From positions 1 to 22,026 of the IMG/VR virus record IMGVR_UViG_3300049477_000108: DNA of 22,026 bases. The stretch is one strand, 5' to 3'. The notes under the pieces were generated by a model that worked only from the letters and a program-made list of their open reading frames with translations, had not been told where the DNA came from and ran no database searches. This document shows, in pieces, positions 1-7,439 of this stretch. Origin of the DNA: a virus. A program made the translations under genes and the position numbers. Position 1 is the stretch's first letter, and every line of letters starts with the position of its first letter.

Positions 1-1
1 A

Positions 2-859
2 TCCTCCAACGTCACGATGGCGAACAGCAGCCAGTTCAGGATCAGTAGCTACTTGGCTAGTGGTACTAACACTGGAGCCTCCACCCCTGCATCGCTGGGT
101 CAGTACACAACAAAGCGTCGTGATGCGAGCGCCAGTACTTACACCACCACCAGTGCAACTCCTGGTACAGCGCCGTCTGCCGCAAATGGGTTCCTCATTT
201 ACCGTGGTACAGCATGGGGTACCGGCGATAGCGTTAACCAGCCTACCCGGTACGATATTTTTATAGGTAGGAATAAAAGTTACCGGGTGGTGGCCTACAC
301 AGGTACAGGCTTCACTGGCCCCGTAAACATCACTCCCGGCATCGTCGCCTCAGCTAATGGTATTGGATACGCCACAGCCTATGATGAAAGCACGGGCATC
401 CTGACCATTGTTGGGTTTAACAACGCGAACCTGACCAGTGCTCCATCTACTGGCATTGATGTGACAGGCAATGTCATCACATCAAACCTATACATGGATG
501 TCATCGTGTCAGAGAACGCCTTGGCGGTGGGGATGGACACCACGGCTGTCATCTCCAACAACCGCAATGAGCGGGTGGAAAGGGCGCGGCTAGATTGTGA
601 TAGCAGCGCAACAATACTCAGCCAGTCTGGGTCATGGATTTCAACCATTGGGAATATCTCTGGAGGGGGGTGCGCTCTGACCTTCACGTCAGGGTATTTC
701 TCCGTTGCGCCCACATGCATCGTGAACAACGAGAATGCTGACTATTTTGCGTCCATGCAAAGTTCTACCACCAGTGGTGTCACTATTACTTCTCGGGACT
801 ATAACGGTAGTAATGCCACCGCTTGGACTGCCCAGGTCGTCTGCATGGGACCACGTTAA
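2..859 (+). CDS. Tail fibre / appendage protein, C-terminal part (5' partial)
   Basis: The frame is open to the left edge and the first ATG (17) has no Shine-Dalgarno sequence, so the gene very probably starts outside the window. What is visible is Thr/Ser/Gly-rich and beta-strand-like, as in phage fibre shafts. The last ~90 residues form a small Gly/Cys-containing domain (Cys at LDCDS, GGGCAL, PTCIV and VVCMG) that resembles the C-terminal tip of many phage tail fibres, where receptor binding usually sits. Base composition looks different from its neighbours: sampled lines are about half G+C, against 60-68% in the next genes, which fits a module exchanged between phages. It is followed at once by the lysis cassette. 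The virion/fibre assignment is inferred from composition, the C-terminal pattern and position; no enzymatic motif was seen. Confidence 0.6.
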   Translation, partial: SSNVTMANSSQFRISSYLASGTNTGASTPASLGQYTTKRRDASASTYTTTSATPGTAPSAANGFLIYRGTAWGTGDSVNQPTRYDIFIGRNKSYRVVAYTGTGFTGPVNITPGIVASANGIGYATAYDESTGILTIVGFNNANLTSAPSTGIDVTGNVITSNLYMDVIVSENALAVGMDTTAVISNNRNERVERARLDCDSSATILSQSGSWISTIGNISGGGCALTFTSGYFSVAPTCIVNNENADYFASMQSSTTSGVTITSRDYNGSNATAWTAQVVCMGPR

Positions 860-871
860 CGGGGGACGAGG

Positions 872-1099
872 ATGGGGGCTTTGTTTGATGAGAAAACGAA
901 GTTTGCTTGGCCCATCGTAGTAGTCCTCCTGGGCGGGGCGGCATGGCTGACTAGCCTGCACTGGAATGTCTCCCACGCCCACCAGAAGCTGGACGAGATG
1001 AAGGCCGACCAGAAGGCTTACGCGGAAGGCCAACAGAAGATTCTTCGGGAGCTTTCCCGCATCCAGGGGAAGATGGGGTTGATGCCTGATGAAAAATAA
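872..1099 (+). CDS. Small membrane protein with coiled coil (holin or inner-membrane spanin candidate)
   Basis: A 75-residue protein with a short N-terminal tail, one hydrophobic segment at about residues 11-30 and a charged, heptad-like helical tail at about 31-65. This N-in, C-out single-pass layout with a coiled coil matches both small single-pass holins and Rz-type inner-membrane spanins; sequence alone does not decide. Its place immediately before the endolysin supports a lysis role. The start is preceded by a G-rich stretch (859-870) that is repeated exactly upstream of the gene at 5615. It overlaps the endolysin start by 11 bases, suggesting translational coupling. Confidence 0.6.
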   Translation: MGALFDEKTKFAWPIVVVLLGGAAWLTSLHWNVSHAHQKLDEMKADQKAYAEGQQKILRELSRIQGKMGLMPDEK

Positions 1100-1565
1100 C
1101 CGGGAGAAAATCAGGGTCAGCCTGTCTGTCCTGTACCTGCCGTACTATGACAAGCTGTGTGAGGCCCTGGGCCCCATGTGGCAGCCCTACAACGGCCTCC
1201 GGTCCATGGAACTGCAAGCAACGCTGTACGCCACGGGAAGAACGAGATCGGGCAAAATCGTTACTAACGCCCGGCCCGGGGAAAGCCCCCACAACTATGG
1301 CATGGCTACTGACTGGGCCCCGACCCACAACGGCCAGCCCTTCTGGCCGAATGCCAGCGATCCCCTGTGGCTAGACTACGGGAAGGCGGTCAAAGACGTC
1401 GGGCTCAAGTGGGGCGGGAACTTCACCAAGTTCATTGACTGCCCCCACAACGAGCTTCAGATCACCGGCCCCTGGGCCAAGCTCCAGCCGGTCTTCGACC
1501 AGGGGGGTTTGTCTGCGGTGGAAAAATTCGTGGTGGAGCGATGCTTGAAAAGCTCAGAGCCCTGA
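1089..1565 (+). CDS. Endolysin, M15-family peptidase (D-Ala-D-Ala carboxypeptidase / L-Ala-D-Glu endopeptidase type)
   Basis: A 158-residue peptidoglycan peptidase expected to cut the peptide stems of the host wall at lysis. The zinc-site motifs of family M15 are visible: SPHNYGMATDW at residues 66-76 supplies His68 and Asp75, and FIDCPHNEL at 115-123 supplies the catalytic-type Asp117 and the third ligand His120. The Asp-x-x-His spacing is the one known from the T5 endolysin. The length is normal for a single-domain phage M15 endolysin. No signal peptide or wall-binding domain is seen, so export would need a holin; candidates lie on both sides. The gene overlaps the preceding membrane protein and the following one, as in a compact lysis operon. 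The exact bond cleaved cannot be read from sequence. Confidence 0.9.
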   Translation: MKNNREKIRVSLSVLYLPYYDKLCEALGPMWQPYNGLRSMELQATLYATGRTRSGKIVTNARPGESPHNYGMATDWAPTHNGQPFWPNASDPLWLDYGKAVKDVGLKWGGNFTKFIDCPHNELQITGPWAKLQPVFDQGGLSAVEKFVVERCLKSSEP

Positions 1566-2005
1566 ACCTTTTACTATCCCTCCTGGGCGGGGTAACCTAT
1601 CTTTTACGGCAGATATGGGCCTGGATCAGGCCCCAAACCAAGCAAAAGGAGCTTTCCATGGGTGAGGCGGTGGGTGTGAAGGAGATGAAGGAAGTCGTCG
1701 ATGCGGTCCTGGACTGCGTGGACCTGGGTAAGGCCGTTGCGGCTGATGGCAAGGTGGACCTGGGCGACCTGGACGACCTGCTGAAAGCCCTCCCCGGCCT
1801 CGTGGGAAGTGTCTCGGCGGCTGTGAAGGACGCCAGCCAGATCGTTCCGGAAGCCAAAGACCTCTCCGCCGAAGAACTGGCTGAGCTGGGCGCCCACGTC
1901 ATGGCGCGGCTGGCCGTTGCCAACGAGAAGGCCGTGAAGGTCGTGGAAGCCTCCCTGAAGGTGGCGGCCTCGGTCCTGGGCCTCGTGAAGGCGATCCAGG
2001 CGTAG
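1541..2005 (+). CDS. Lysis-region helical protein with N-terminal membrane segment and a possible internal start
   Basis: From ATG 1541 the product is 154 residues: a hydrophobic segment at about 6-29, then a long, mostly alpha-helical Ala/Val/Asp/Lys-rich region without recognised motifs. A second in-frame ATG at 1658 (residue 40) has a better ribosome-binding site (AAAAGGA at 1644-1650, 7 bases away) and would give a soluble 115-residue protein without the membrane segment. The start at 1541 has only a GGAG four bases upstream and lies within the endolysin gene. Either the real gene starts at 1658 and the 5' part is a short membrane peptide, or both products are made. A holin/antiholin-like pair is one reading; the function is unknown. 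The next gene starts 2 bases after the stop. Confidence 0.6.
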   Translation: MLEKLRALNLLLSLLGGVTYLLRQIWAWIRPQTKQKELSMGEAVGVKEMKEVVDAVLDCVDLGKAVAADGKVDLGDLDDLLKALPGLVGSVSAAVKDASQIVPEAKDLSAEELAELGAHVMARLAVANEKAVKVVEASLKVAASVLGLVKAIQA

Positions 2006-2006
2006 T

Positions 2007-2219
2007 ATGTCCACTTGGCAGGGCCTCTTGGCCGCGTTTCAGGTTCTGAAAGAACTGATCGACGGGGCCAAGTGGCTCGCCCAGTGGGTAAACGAGAACA
2101 AGGACGAGAAGTGGTTCCAAGAGTCCGCCGCCCTGTTCTCCGACCTCCGGAAGGCGAAAACCCCAGATGAAAAGAAACTGGCTGCTGAGCGCCTGCGCGA
2201 TCTTATCCGTAAGCTCTAG
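2007..2219 (+). CDS. Small helical protein of the lysis region, unknown function
   Basis: A 70-residue protein beginning 2 bases after the previous stop. It is amphipathic and highly charged (many Lys, Glu and Asp, with WLAQW and KWF clusters), predicted all-helical, without a clear signal peptide or a long enough hydrophobic segment for a membrane anchor. The lipoprotein gene that follows begins inside its 3' end in another frame (53-base overlap). That arrangement recalls Rz/Rz1 pairs, but this protein lacks the inner-membrane anchor expected of Rz, so it is not called a spanin. The ORF is supported mainly by tight packing between two likely genes. Confidence 0.6.
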   Translation: MSTWQGLLAAFQVLKELIDGAKWLAQWVNENKDEKWFQESAALFSDLRKAKTPDEKKLAAERLRDLIRKL

Positions 2220-2415
2220 CGGGTGCGTTTCGGGGCCCCGGGTAAGCCCATGCCTACTGGACCCAGCTAATGGTGTGTCGTACTGCGCCCCGGCCCAGGG
2301 CGGGGATGCCGTGGAGCTTCCGGTGGCCCAGATGGACAACTTCACCTGTTTTTCCCCGGACGACACCCAGACCTTGGTAGAATGGATCAAAAGGCGTAGT
2401 CGCCGGGAGAAGTGA
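2167..2415 (+). CDS. Outer-membrane spanin-like lipoprotein (Rz1-like)
   Basis: An 82-residue protein with a lipoprotein-type N-terminus: basic MKRN, a hydrophobic stretch at about residues 5-15, then SSSGC with Cys20 as the probable lipidated residue. The -3 position is Ser, which is weaker than the usual Leu. A closer lipobox (LSAC, Cys10) is too near the start for a signal peptide. The mature part contains three more cysteines and ends with a CFSPDD...LVEWIKRR pattern that I associate with small phage lipoproteins beside endolysins. The gene begins inside the previous one and ends in a TGATG overlap with the nozzle gene. Expected role: outer-membrane partner in the last step of lysis of a Gram-negative host. 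The inner-membrane partner is uncertain. Confidence 0.65.
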   Translation: MKRNWLLSACAILSVSSSGCVSGPRVSPCLLDPANGVSYCAPAQGGDAVELPVAQMDNFTCFSPDDTQTLVEWIKRRSRREK

Positions 2416-5400
2416 TGGCCGATCTTCAGCCGTTGACTAGAAGCGACTTCACGGGCGGGTTCACGGACGATCTTTTCGACCAGGACCCGACGGTCTGCTT
2501 TTACAACGACAACCTGCTGATGGATGACGACGACAAGCCCGTGACGCGCTGGGGCAGTCAATATTTGGCACAGCCCGGCGCGGCATCCCGGGTGGGGACC
2601 ATCATGGTCGTGGACCATGAAACTGGCGGCAGCCCTACCAAATACGCTTACGTCCAAGTGGCCCGAAGCCTGTACTACGGCAGCATTAGCGATTCGACTG
2701 GCCAAGTTTCTAGCCTATCTACGTTTGGGTCGGACTTCCTGTCCCAGAACGTAGGCACGACCCCTGTAAATCTTACATGGGGTACCTGGGACGGAGTTCT
2801 TTACTACGCAGGCTACGGAAAGCGGCCGTTCAAATGGGTCCCCGGCCTGGGGTCCGCAGGCGCCATCACAGCGGGCCTGCCTGACGTCCCGAACGACCTG
2901 AACACGGACGTCTATGCCAACGAGGCGGCCATGGTCACGGCAGCGGCTACTCTGGCCGTTGCGATCCGTAGCGCCATGAATACTCACTTCGCAGATACTG
3001 GCCAGCATACAGCGGCTGATACCGTGGCGTCCGCACTTCTCCCCTCGGCCACTCCTCCGGCTTCTACGAGCGCCCTGATCACTTACGTGAACTCTCTGAT
3101 CGACGCCTACGTGAGCCATTTCACGGACCAGCGGACGATCTCCCAGTACCACAAGAAAGAAACTGAGAGCACGACGATCCCCCAGGTGACCCTGGCGCAG
3201 CAGACGCTAGAGTCAGTGGAAGCGCCCACGGATATCTACGAGTGTGTGGACCGGCTGCACGATCTTAAGACCAGCTACAACAGCCACTTCGCCAACCAGG
3301 ACATTCATACTAATACGTCAGGCTCTAGCGCCACTGTGACATCGGCTTTCTTGCTGGGCGTGGACAAGGGCCCCCGGATTTCCCAGAACCTCCAGGCGGT
3401 GTACGACTTCGCTAACCGGCTGAAGACCAAGTACGGCACGCATATCGCAAGTGGCGGCAGCGCGGGAACCGCTCACTCCACGGGGGCTGACGGGACGAAT
3501 ACGATCACCGCAGCTAATGCGACAGATTACGACACTCTTGCGACACTGATCTACAACCTCCGGGCCAGCTATAACGCGCATGATATCGACTCGGAGCTTG
3601 CCGCTGGGTGGGCCTTCCACGTAGCCCAGAACTCCACCGACCACTCCCTAGACCGTAGGGCGCCTACCTCTTCCCCGCCCAACGCCGATACGTGGTGGGG
3701 CTTGTACGGCGGCCCCAAGACGCTGTCCGACATGGTGGACGCGCTCAACGAACTCAAGCTCAAGTACAACGGCCACGTAGAAGACTGGACGACGCACTAT
3801 ACCACCAACCCAGGGACCGCTGAAGCGAACACCCTCCCCGGCCCTGATCTCGCCCTGGGGAATTACGTATATGCGTTTTGCTGGAAGCATTCTTTCAGCC
3901 AGAACAGCCTCAAGACCGTCACCGACACCGGGCCTACGCTGCTCAAGTCCGTGGAAGCGATTGCGGTAGAATACGCACCCCTGACCATTTCCCGGCTCCC
4001 CACGTTTGCCAATACCAGCGGGGTTTCCCACTGGATCACCGACACCACCCTGGTCCTGCAAATCTACCGAACCTCCAGCGGGGGGACCGACTTCTTCCTG
4101 GTAGGCGAAGTCACCAACGGAACCAGCACATTTACCGACGACGTAACCGACGAAGAACTGGTGACGCGGGAAGCCCTCTACACCAACGGCGGCGAGGCCG
4201 ACAACGACCCCCCGCCCGCTTGTAATGCCTTCCACGCAGTCAACGGCTACGGCTATTACGGCAACACCTACGAAGTCAGCTACGCTGGCGCCCTGTCCGA
4301 CTACCAGCCCACCCGTCTCTACCAGAGCAAAAAAGACGACATCGACTCGGTGCCAGGGGACTTCTACGAAGACCTGAAAAGCGCCATTATTGGTGTCAGC
4401 TCCGTCCGCTCGGTGCCCGTGGTCTTCTGCAAGCGCCAGATCGTTCGCATCGAAGGGGCGATTGACGACCTGGGCCGGGGCGGCATGAACCCAGTGGATA
4501 TCGCCTCCACCATGGGTTGCGTCAGCCAAGCCAGCATCGTGCAGATCGAAGGCGGGATCATCTTTGCCGGTACCGATGGCTTTGCTTTCACCGACGGCTA
4601 CCAGATCGTACCGCTGTCGGACAAATGGAAGAACACCTACCAGTCCCTGATCGACACCGAAACCAAGAAGCTCCGCATTACCGGAACGTATGATCCGGAC
4701 AACAAGCTGGTCTTCTACTCGGTACAGCGCAACTCGGCTAGCTCTGACAACGACGCGTGGCTAGTTTTGGACCTGTCCTACGGGCTCCAGAAGCCTTGCT
4801 GGCTGTCTGCCAGCAACGGCAGCATTTTCTCCCCTACGGCCCTGGCAATCACGGCCAGCGGGAAGCTGATGCGCGGGGACCGGCAGGGCTACGTCTTCCA
4901 GCACAAAGAGAGCTATACGACTGACCCTTACGTGAACACCGCGATCAGCCCGGGAAGCTGGGGGACTGCGCCGATTGCACCGGACTACCAATCATGCCAA
5001 ATCGACTTCGGGGACCGGAGCGCCAAGAAGTGGGTGCCGGGGATGAGCATCGTCTGCAAGCAGCTGACGGGGCTGAATCTGGCGATTCAGAGCAACAGCG
5101 ACGACGGGAAGCATGTAGGGGCCCTGGAACCCATCGACCGGGATGCGGTTGCCTACACGGCCCCGACGGACGTCGCATTTGGTACGCCATCCAACCCCCT
5201 GTCCTATGACGGCGTGTTTGAAGAGAAGCGTCATTTTCCTGCCGGTTCCCTCCGGTGCAATACTAAAGCGATTCGGTTTACGGCCTCAGTAGTCACGCTC
5301 CGGGACTCCGTGACGGATTCCGACGGGACAGCCACGGTCGCGTCCACTGCGGTGACGCTGGATAACGGCGCCAAGAGCTGGCCGTCTGATTGCGTAGGGC

Positions 5401-5618
5401 AGTATCTTACGCTGGCGGGGGATAGCTATGTGACCCGCTACCGGATCATCCGGCGCAATTCCGCCACCGTCATCACCCTGGCCTCGGCCCCGAGCAACGG
5501 GAGCACGGCCTGGCGGATCGTGGGCCAGGTCAAAGACCAACGCTGGAAGCTGCTCTCGTACACCCTGCGCTTCCGGATGCATGATTATGCACAGTCTTCG
5601 ACGGGGGACGAGACATGA
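2415..5618 (+). CDS. Tail nozzle-type protein (T7 gp12 / P22 gp10-like) with inserted His-rich repeats
   Basis: About 1067 residues, larger than T7 gp12 (about 790). The N-terminus (DFTGGFTDDL...RWGSQYLAQ) and the C-terminal half, especially VFCKRQIVRIEGAI, then GCVSQASIV...GGIIFAGTDGFAFTDG, match the beta-propeller pattern of podovirus tail-tube proteins. There a 'GC..pgSv....g.i.Flg.dG' signature is typical. Residues ~175-475 hold a repeated module with Leu-Lys-x-x-Tyr-x-x-His cores (YNSH 289, YGTH 341, YNAH 387, YNGH 452) separated by His/Thr/Asn-rich linkers, apparently an insertion between propeller parts. GTG at 2412 is also possible, but ATG 2415 has better spacing from GGGAGA and overlaps the previous stop. 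It overlaps the next start by 4 bases (ATGA). The structural role is inferred from family pattern and size. Confidence 0.75.
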   Translation: MADLQPLTRSDFTGGFTDDLFDQDPTVCFYNDNLLMDDDDKPVTRWGSQYLAQPGAASRVGTIMVVDHETGGSPTKYAYVQVARSLYYGSISDSTGQVSSLSTFGSDFLSQNVGTTPVNLTWGTWDGVLYYAGYGKRPFKWVPGLGSAGAITAGLPDVPNDLNTDVYANEAAMVTAAATLAVAIRSAMNTHFADTGQHTAADTVASALLPSATPPASTSALITYVNSLIDAYVSHFTDQRTISQYHKKETESTTIPQVTLAQQTLESVEAPTDIYECVDRLHDLKTSYNSHFANQDIHTNTSGSSATVTSAFLLGVDKGPRISQNLQAVYDFANRLKTKYGTHIASGGSAGTAHSTGADGTNTITAANATDYDTLATLIYNLRASYNAHDIDSELAAGWAFHVAQNSTDHSLDRRAPTSSPPNADTWWGLYGGPKTLSDMVDALNELKLKYNGHVEDWTTHYTTNPGTAEANTLPGPDLALGNYVYAFCWKHSFSQNSLKTVTDTGPTLLKSVEAIAVEYAPLTISRLPTFANTSGVSHWITDTTLVLQIYRTSSGGTDFFLVGEVTNGTSTFTDDVTDEELVTREALYTNGGEADNDPPPACNAFHAVNGYGYYGNTYEVSYAGALSDYQPTRLYQSKKDDIDSVPGDFYEDLKSAIIGVSSVRSVPVVFCKRQIVRIEGAIDDLGRGGMNPVDIASTMGCVSQASIVQIEGGIIFAGTDGFAFTDGYQIVPLSDKWKNTYQSLIDTETKKLRITGTYDPDNKLVFYSVQRNSASSDNDAWLVLDLSYGLQKPCWLSASNGSIFSPTALAITASGKLMRGDRQGYVFQHKESYTTDPYVNTAISPGSWGTAPIAPDYQSCQIDFGDRSAKKWVPGMSIVCKQLTGLNLAIQSNSDDGKHVGALEPIDRDAVAYTAPTDVAFGTPSNPLSYDGVFEEKRHFPAGSLRCNTKAIRFTASVVTLRDSVTDSDGTATVASTAVTLDNGAKSWPSDCVGQYLTLAGDSYVTRYRIIRRNSATVITLASAPSNGSTAWRIVGQVKDQRWKLLSYTLRFRMHDYAQSSTGDET

Positions 5619-6703
5619 GCCTACTCTCCCTGGTCACCGCGCAGTTTGCCGACCTGAACCTGAAAGAGAATTTCAGCCGGATCGTGGCCTATATTGAAGC
5701 CCACTCGGTCCTCCACGGCTTCAAGTTCGTCCAGTTCGAGCTGAACGCTGGCGATAGTCATGTCAAGATCAAGCACGGCCTGGGGTTCGTCCCAGACGAT
5801 ATCATCCGGCTCAGGCTCCTGGGCGACGCTCATATTACATTTCACAGGGATAAGTTCACAACGGACTCGCTCTGTGTAAGCTCAAGTGGACATGTGAAGG
5901 TCAGGATTCTAGTAGGGTCTTTCCACTCGGCGGAGAAACAAACCCTGACCGACGAGACTGACGAAGTTTGGCACTCTGAGCATGACGAGCTTACCGCCAC
6001 TGAAGAGTCTGTAGCCTACTCCGCTGATACTGACCCTATCCTGATCCACGAAGACTTCCTGGGGGACAGCACGGACGGGGTTCTGGGCTGGGTGTCAGCC
6101 TCTACCGGCGCAAGCCTCCAGTTCGTCAATACGCCCGTCACGACGACCCAGCGGGCGCTGGGCGTTCTGGAACTGGACACCGGCACGACCGCCACGGGCC
6201 GGGCCGCGCTCCGGAACTCCACGGTTCAGGGCATCCTGTTTGGCTACGCAGCCCAGCGGTTTGACGCCCGGGCCGCCGTTGCTACCGCCCACCCCACGGC
6301 TGCCGAAGCCTACATGTGGCACTTCGGGTTCGGGGACCACTTCGACAACGGCCTGGGGACCACCAACGCCACCGATGGGGCGTATTTTGTCATCGATGAG
6401 ACTTCAGCCTTTCTTCAATGCCGCACTGCCAACAACGGCACTTTAAAAACAGAGGTCACCCGGTATAATATCCCTGCGGCAGGGACGTTTGCCCGGTACG
6501 CCATCCTGGTGTCCGAAGACGGCAAAACGGTCAAGTTTTACCTCAACGAGCAACTGGTCGCGACGATCATTGACCAAGTACCCATCGGGGCGGGCCGGTG
6601 GACCAACTTCGGGGCCAAGCTCATGAAAACCAACGGGACCACGCTCCGGGCGACTTGGTTGGACTACGTGGCCTACAAGGCTACGTTCTCCAGTAACCGA
6701 TAG
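5615..6703 (+). CDS. Tail fibre / appendage protein with lectin-like C-terminal domain
   Basis: A 362-residue protein. Residues ~1-110 contain the pattern HGLGFVPDDII...G...FTTDSLCV...VKVRILVG, which I recognise as a recurring N-terminal virion-attachment module next to podovirus nozzle genes. Residues ~140-360 are beta-rich and resemble a concanavalin A-like jelly roll (EDFLG start, W/F-rich core, YAILVSEDGKTVKFYLNEQLVATI strand pair typical of that fold). Such domains in phages bind glycans or decorate fibres. The start overlaps the nozzle stop (ATGA), with an ACGGGGGACGAG leader at 5601-5612. G+C appears lower around 5820-5960, between the two domains, which fits module exchange. No catalytic residues were identified. 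Confidence 0.6.
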   Translation: MSLLSLVTAQFADLNLKENFSRIVAYIEAHSVLHGFKFVQFELNAGDSHVKIKHGLGFVPDDIIRLRLLGDAHITFHRDKFTTDSLCVSSSGHVKVRILVGSFHSAEKQTLTDETDEVWHSEHDELTATEESVAYSADTDPILIHEDFLGDSTDGVLGWVSASTGASLQFVNTPVTTTQRALGVLELDTGTTATGRAALRNSTVQGILFGYAAQRFDARAAVATAHPTAAEAYMWHFGFGDHFDNGLGTTNATDGAYFVIDETSAFLQCRTANNGTLKTEVTRYNIPAAGTFARYAILVSEDGKTVKFYLNEQLVATIIDQVPIGAGRWTNFGAKLMKTNGTTLRATWLDYVAYKATFSSNR

Positions 6704-6740
6704 AAAACAGCGGTTTTACTGGGTAGCATAGAGGGAAGTC

Positions 6741-7439
6741 ATGCGTATCTGGACCTATACCGAGCTAAAAACGAAAGTCCAAAACGACCTGGACATGGCA
6801 AGCGAGAGCTTTGTCGTAGCCCAGGAATGGATTGACCTGTTCAACGAGGCCGTGGACGAGGCTGAGGCCGAAATTCACCGTTTGTATGAAGACTACTTCC
6901 TGACCAAAGACACCGTGACGCTGGTGGACGGAACGGCGGAATACGCCCTGCCCAGCGATATCTACGCCAACAAGATCAGGGCGCTGCTGTACTCCAACGG
7001 TTCCCGCCGGTTCCCGCTGAAGCGTTACTCCAACGCCAACAAGTTTGAAGAGATTCTGGAAGACAGTAGGCTCAGCCCCGATACGGCAGAGTATAAGTAT
7101 TACATCGACAACCCCAGTGTCTCCACGGGCTACCGGATGGTCTTAGTCCCCACCCCTGGCGAGGCCGGTGCGTATATCACCCGATGGTATCTACGCAATG
7201 CGTTCAAGTTCACTGGGGTGACGACGGAACGCCTGGACATCCCCGAGTTCGCCAACTTCGTCATGGAGTACGTGAAGGCCAAGATCAGGCAGAAAGAAAA
7301 CGGCGGCGTGTTGCCGTCTGACTCCGCCGCGCTGGTCGAACAGCAGCGCGAAATGATGATCAAAACGCTGACTACCATGGTCCCCGATGCGGATACCTAC
7401 ATCCCCGTGGATACCCGAATCTTTCAGGAGCACACCTAA
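6741..7439 (+). CDS. Head-tail adaptor (connector) protein
   Basis: A 232-residue protein with a helical N-terminus (WTYTELKTKVQNDLD...QEWIDLFNEAVDEAEAEI), then TLVDGTAEYALPSDI and later LVPTP, TRWY. This helix-then-'G.aeYaLP.d' layout is the familiar pattern of T7 gp11 / P22 gp4-like adaptor proteins that sit between portal and tail nozzle. Its place close to the nozzle gene supports this. The start at 6741 has GAGGGAAG directly upstream (6731-6738). Its stop overlaps the next ATG (TAATG). The 37-base gap before it (6704-6740) contains nothing convincing beyond the ribosome-binding site. Confidence 0.7.
   Translation: MRIWTYTELKTKVQNDLDMASESFVVAQEWIDLFNEAVDEAEAEIHRLYEDYFLTKDTVTLVDGTAEYALPSDIYANKIRALLYSNGSRRFPLKRYSNANKFEEILEDSRLSPDTAEYKYYIDNPSVSTGYRMVLVPTPGEAGAYITRWYLRNAFKFTGVTTERLDIPEFANFVMEYVKAKIRQKENGGVLPSDSAALVEQQREMMIKTLTTMVPDADTYIPVDTRIFQEHT

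Noticed and set aside
2167-2196. Lipobox LSAC with Cys10 in the spanin-like lipoprotein
   Set aside because: Matches the consensus but leaves a signal peptide of only nine residues; Cys20 is more plausible.
1899-4529. Long minus-strand frames opposite the lysis and nozzle genes (e.g. 1899-2705, 3648-4529)
   Set aside because: They lie antisense to genes with clear domain patterns, have no recognisable motifs and are expected by chance in G+C-rich DNA.
6694-6720. Small hairpin (AACCG / CGGTT) with TTTT after the appendage gene
   Set aside because: Five base pairs with an 11-base loop is too weak to call a terminator.
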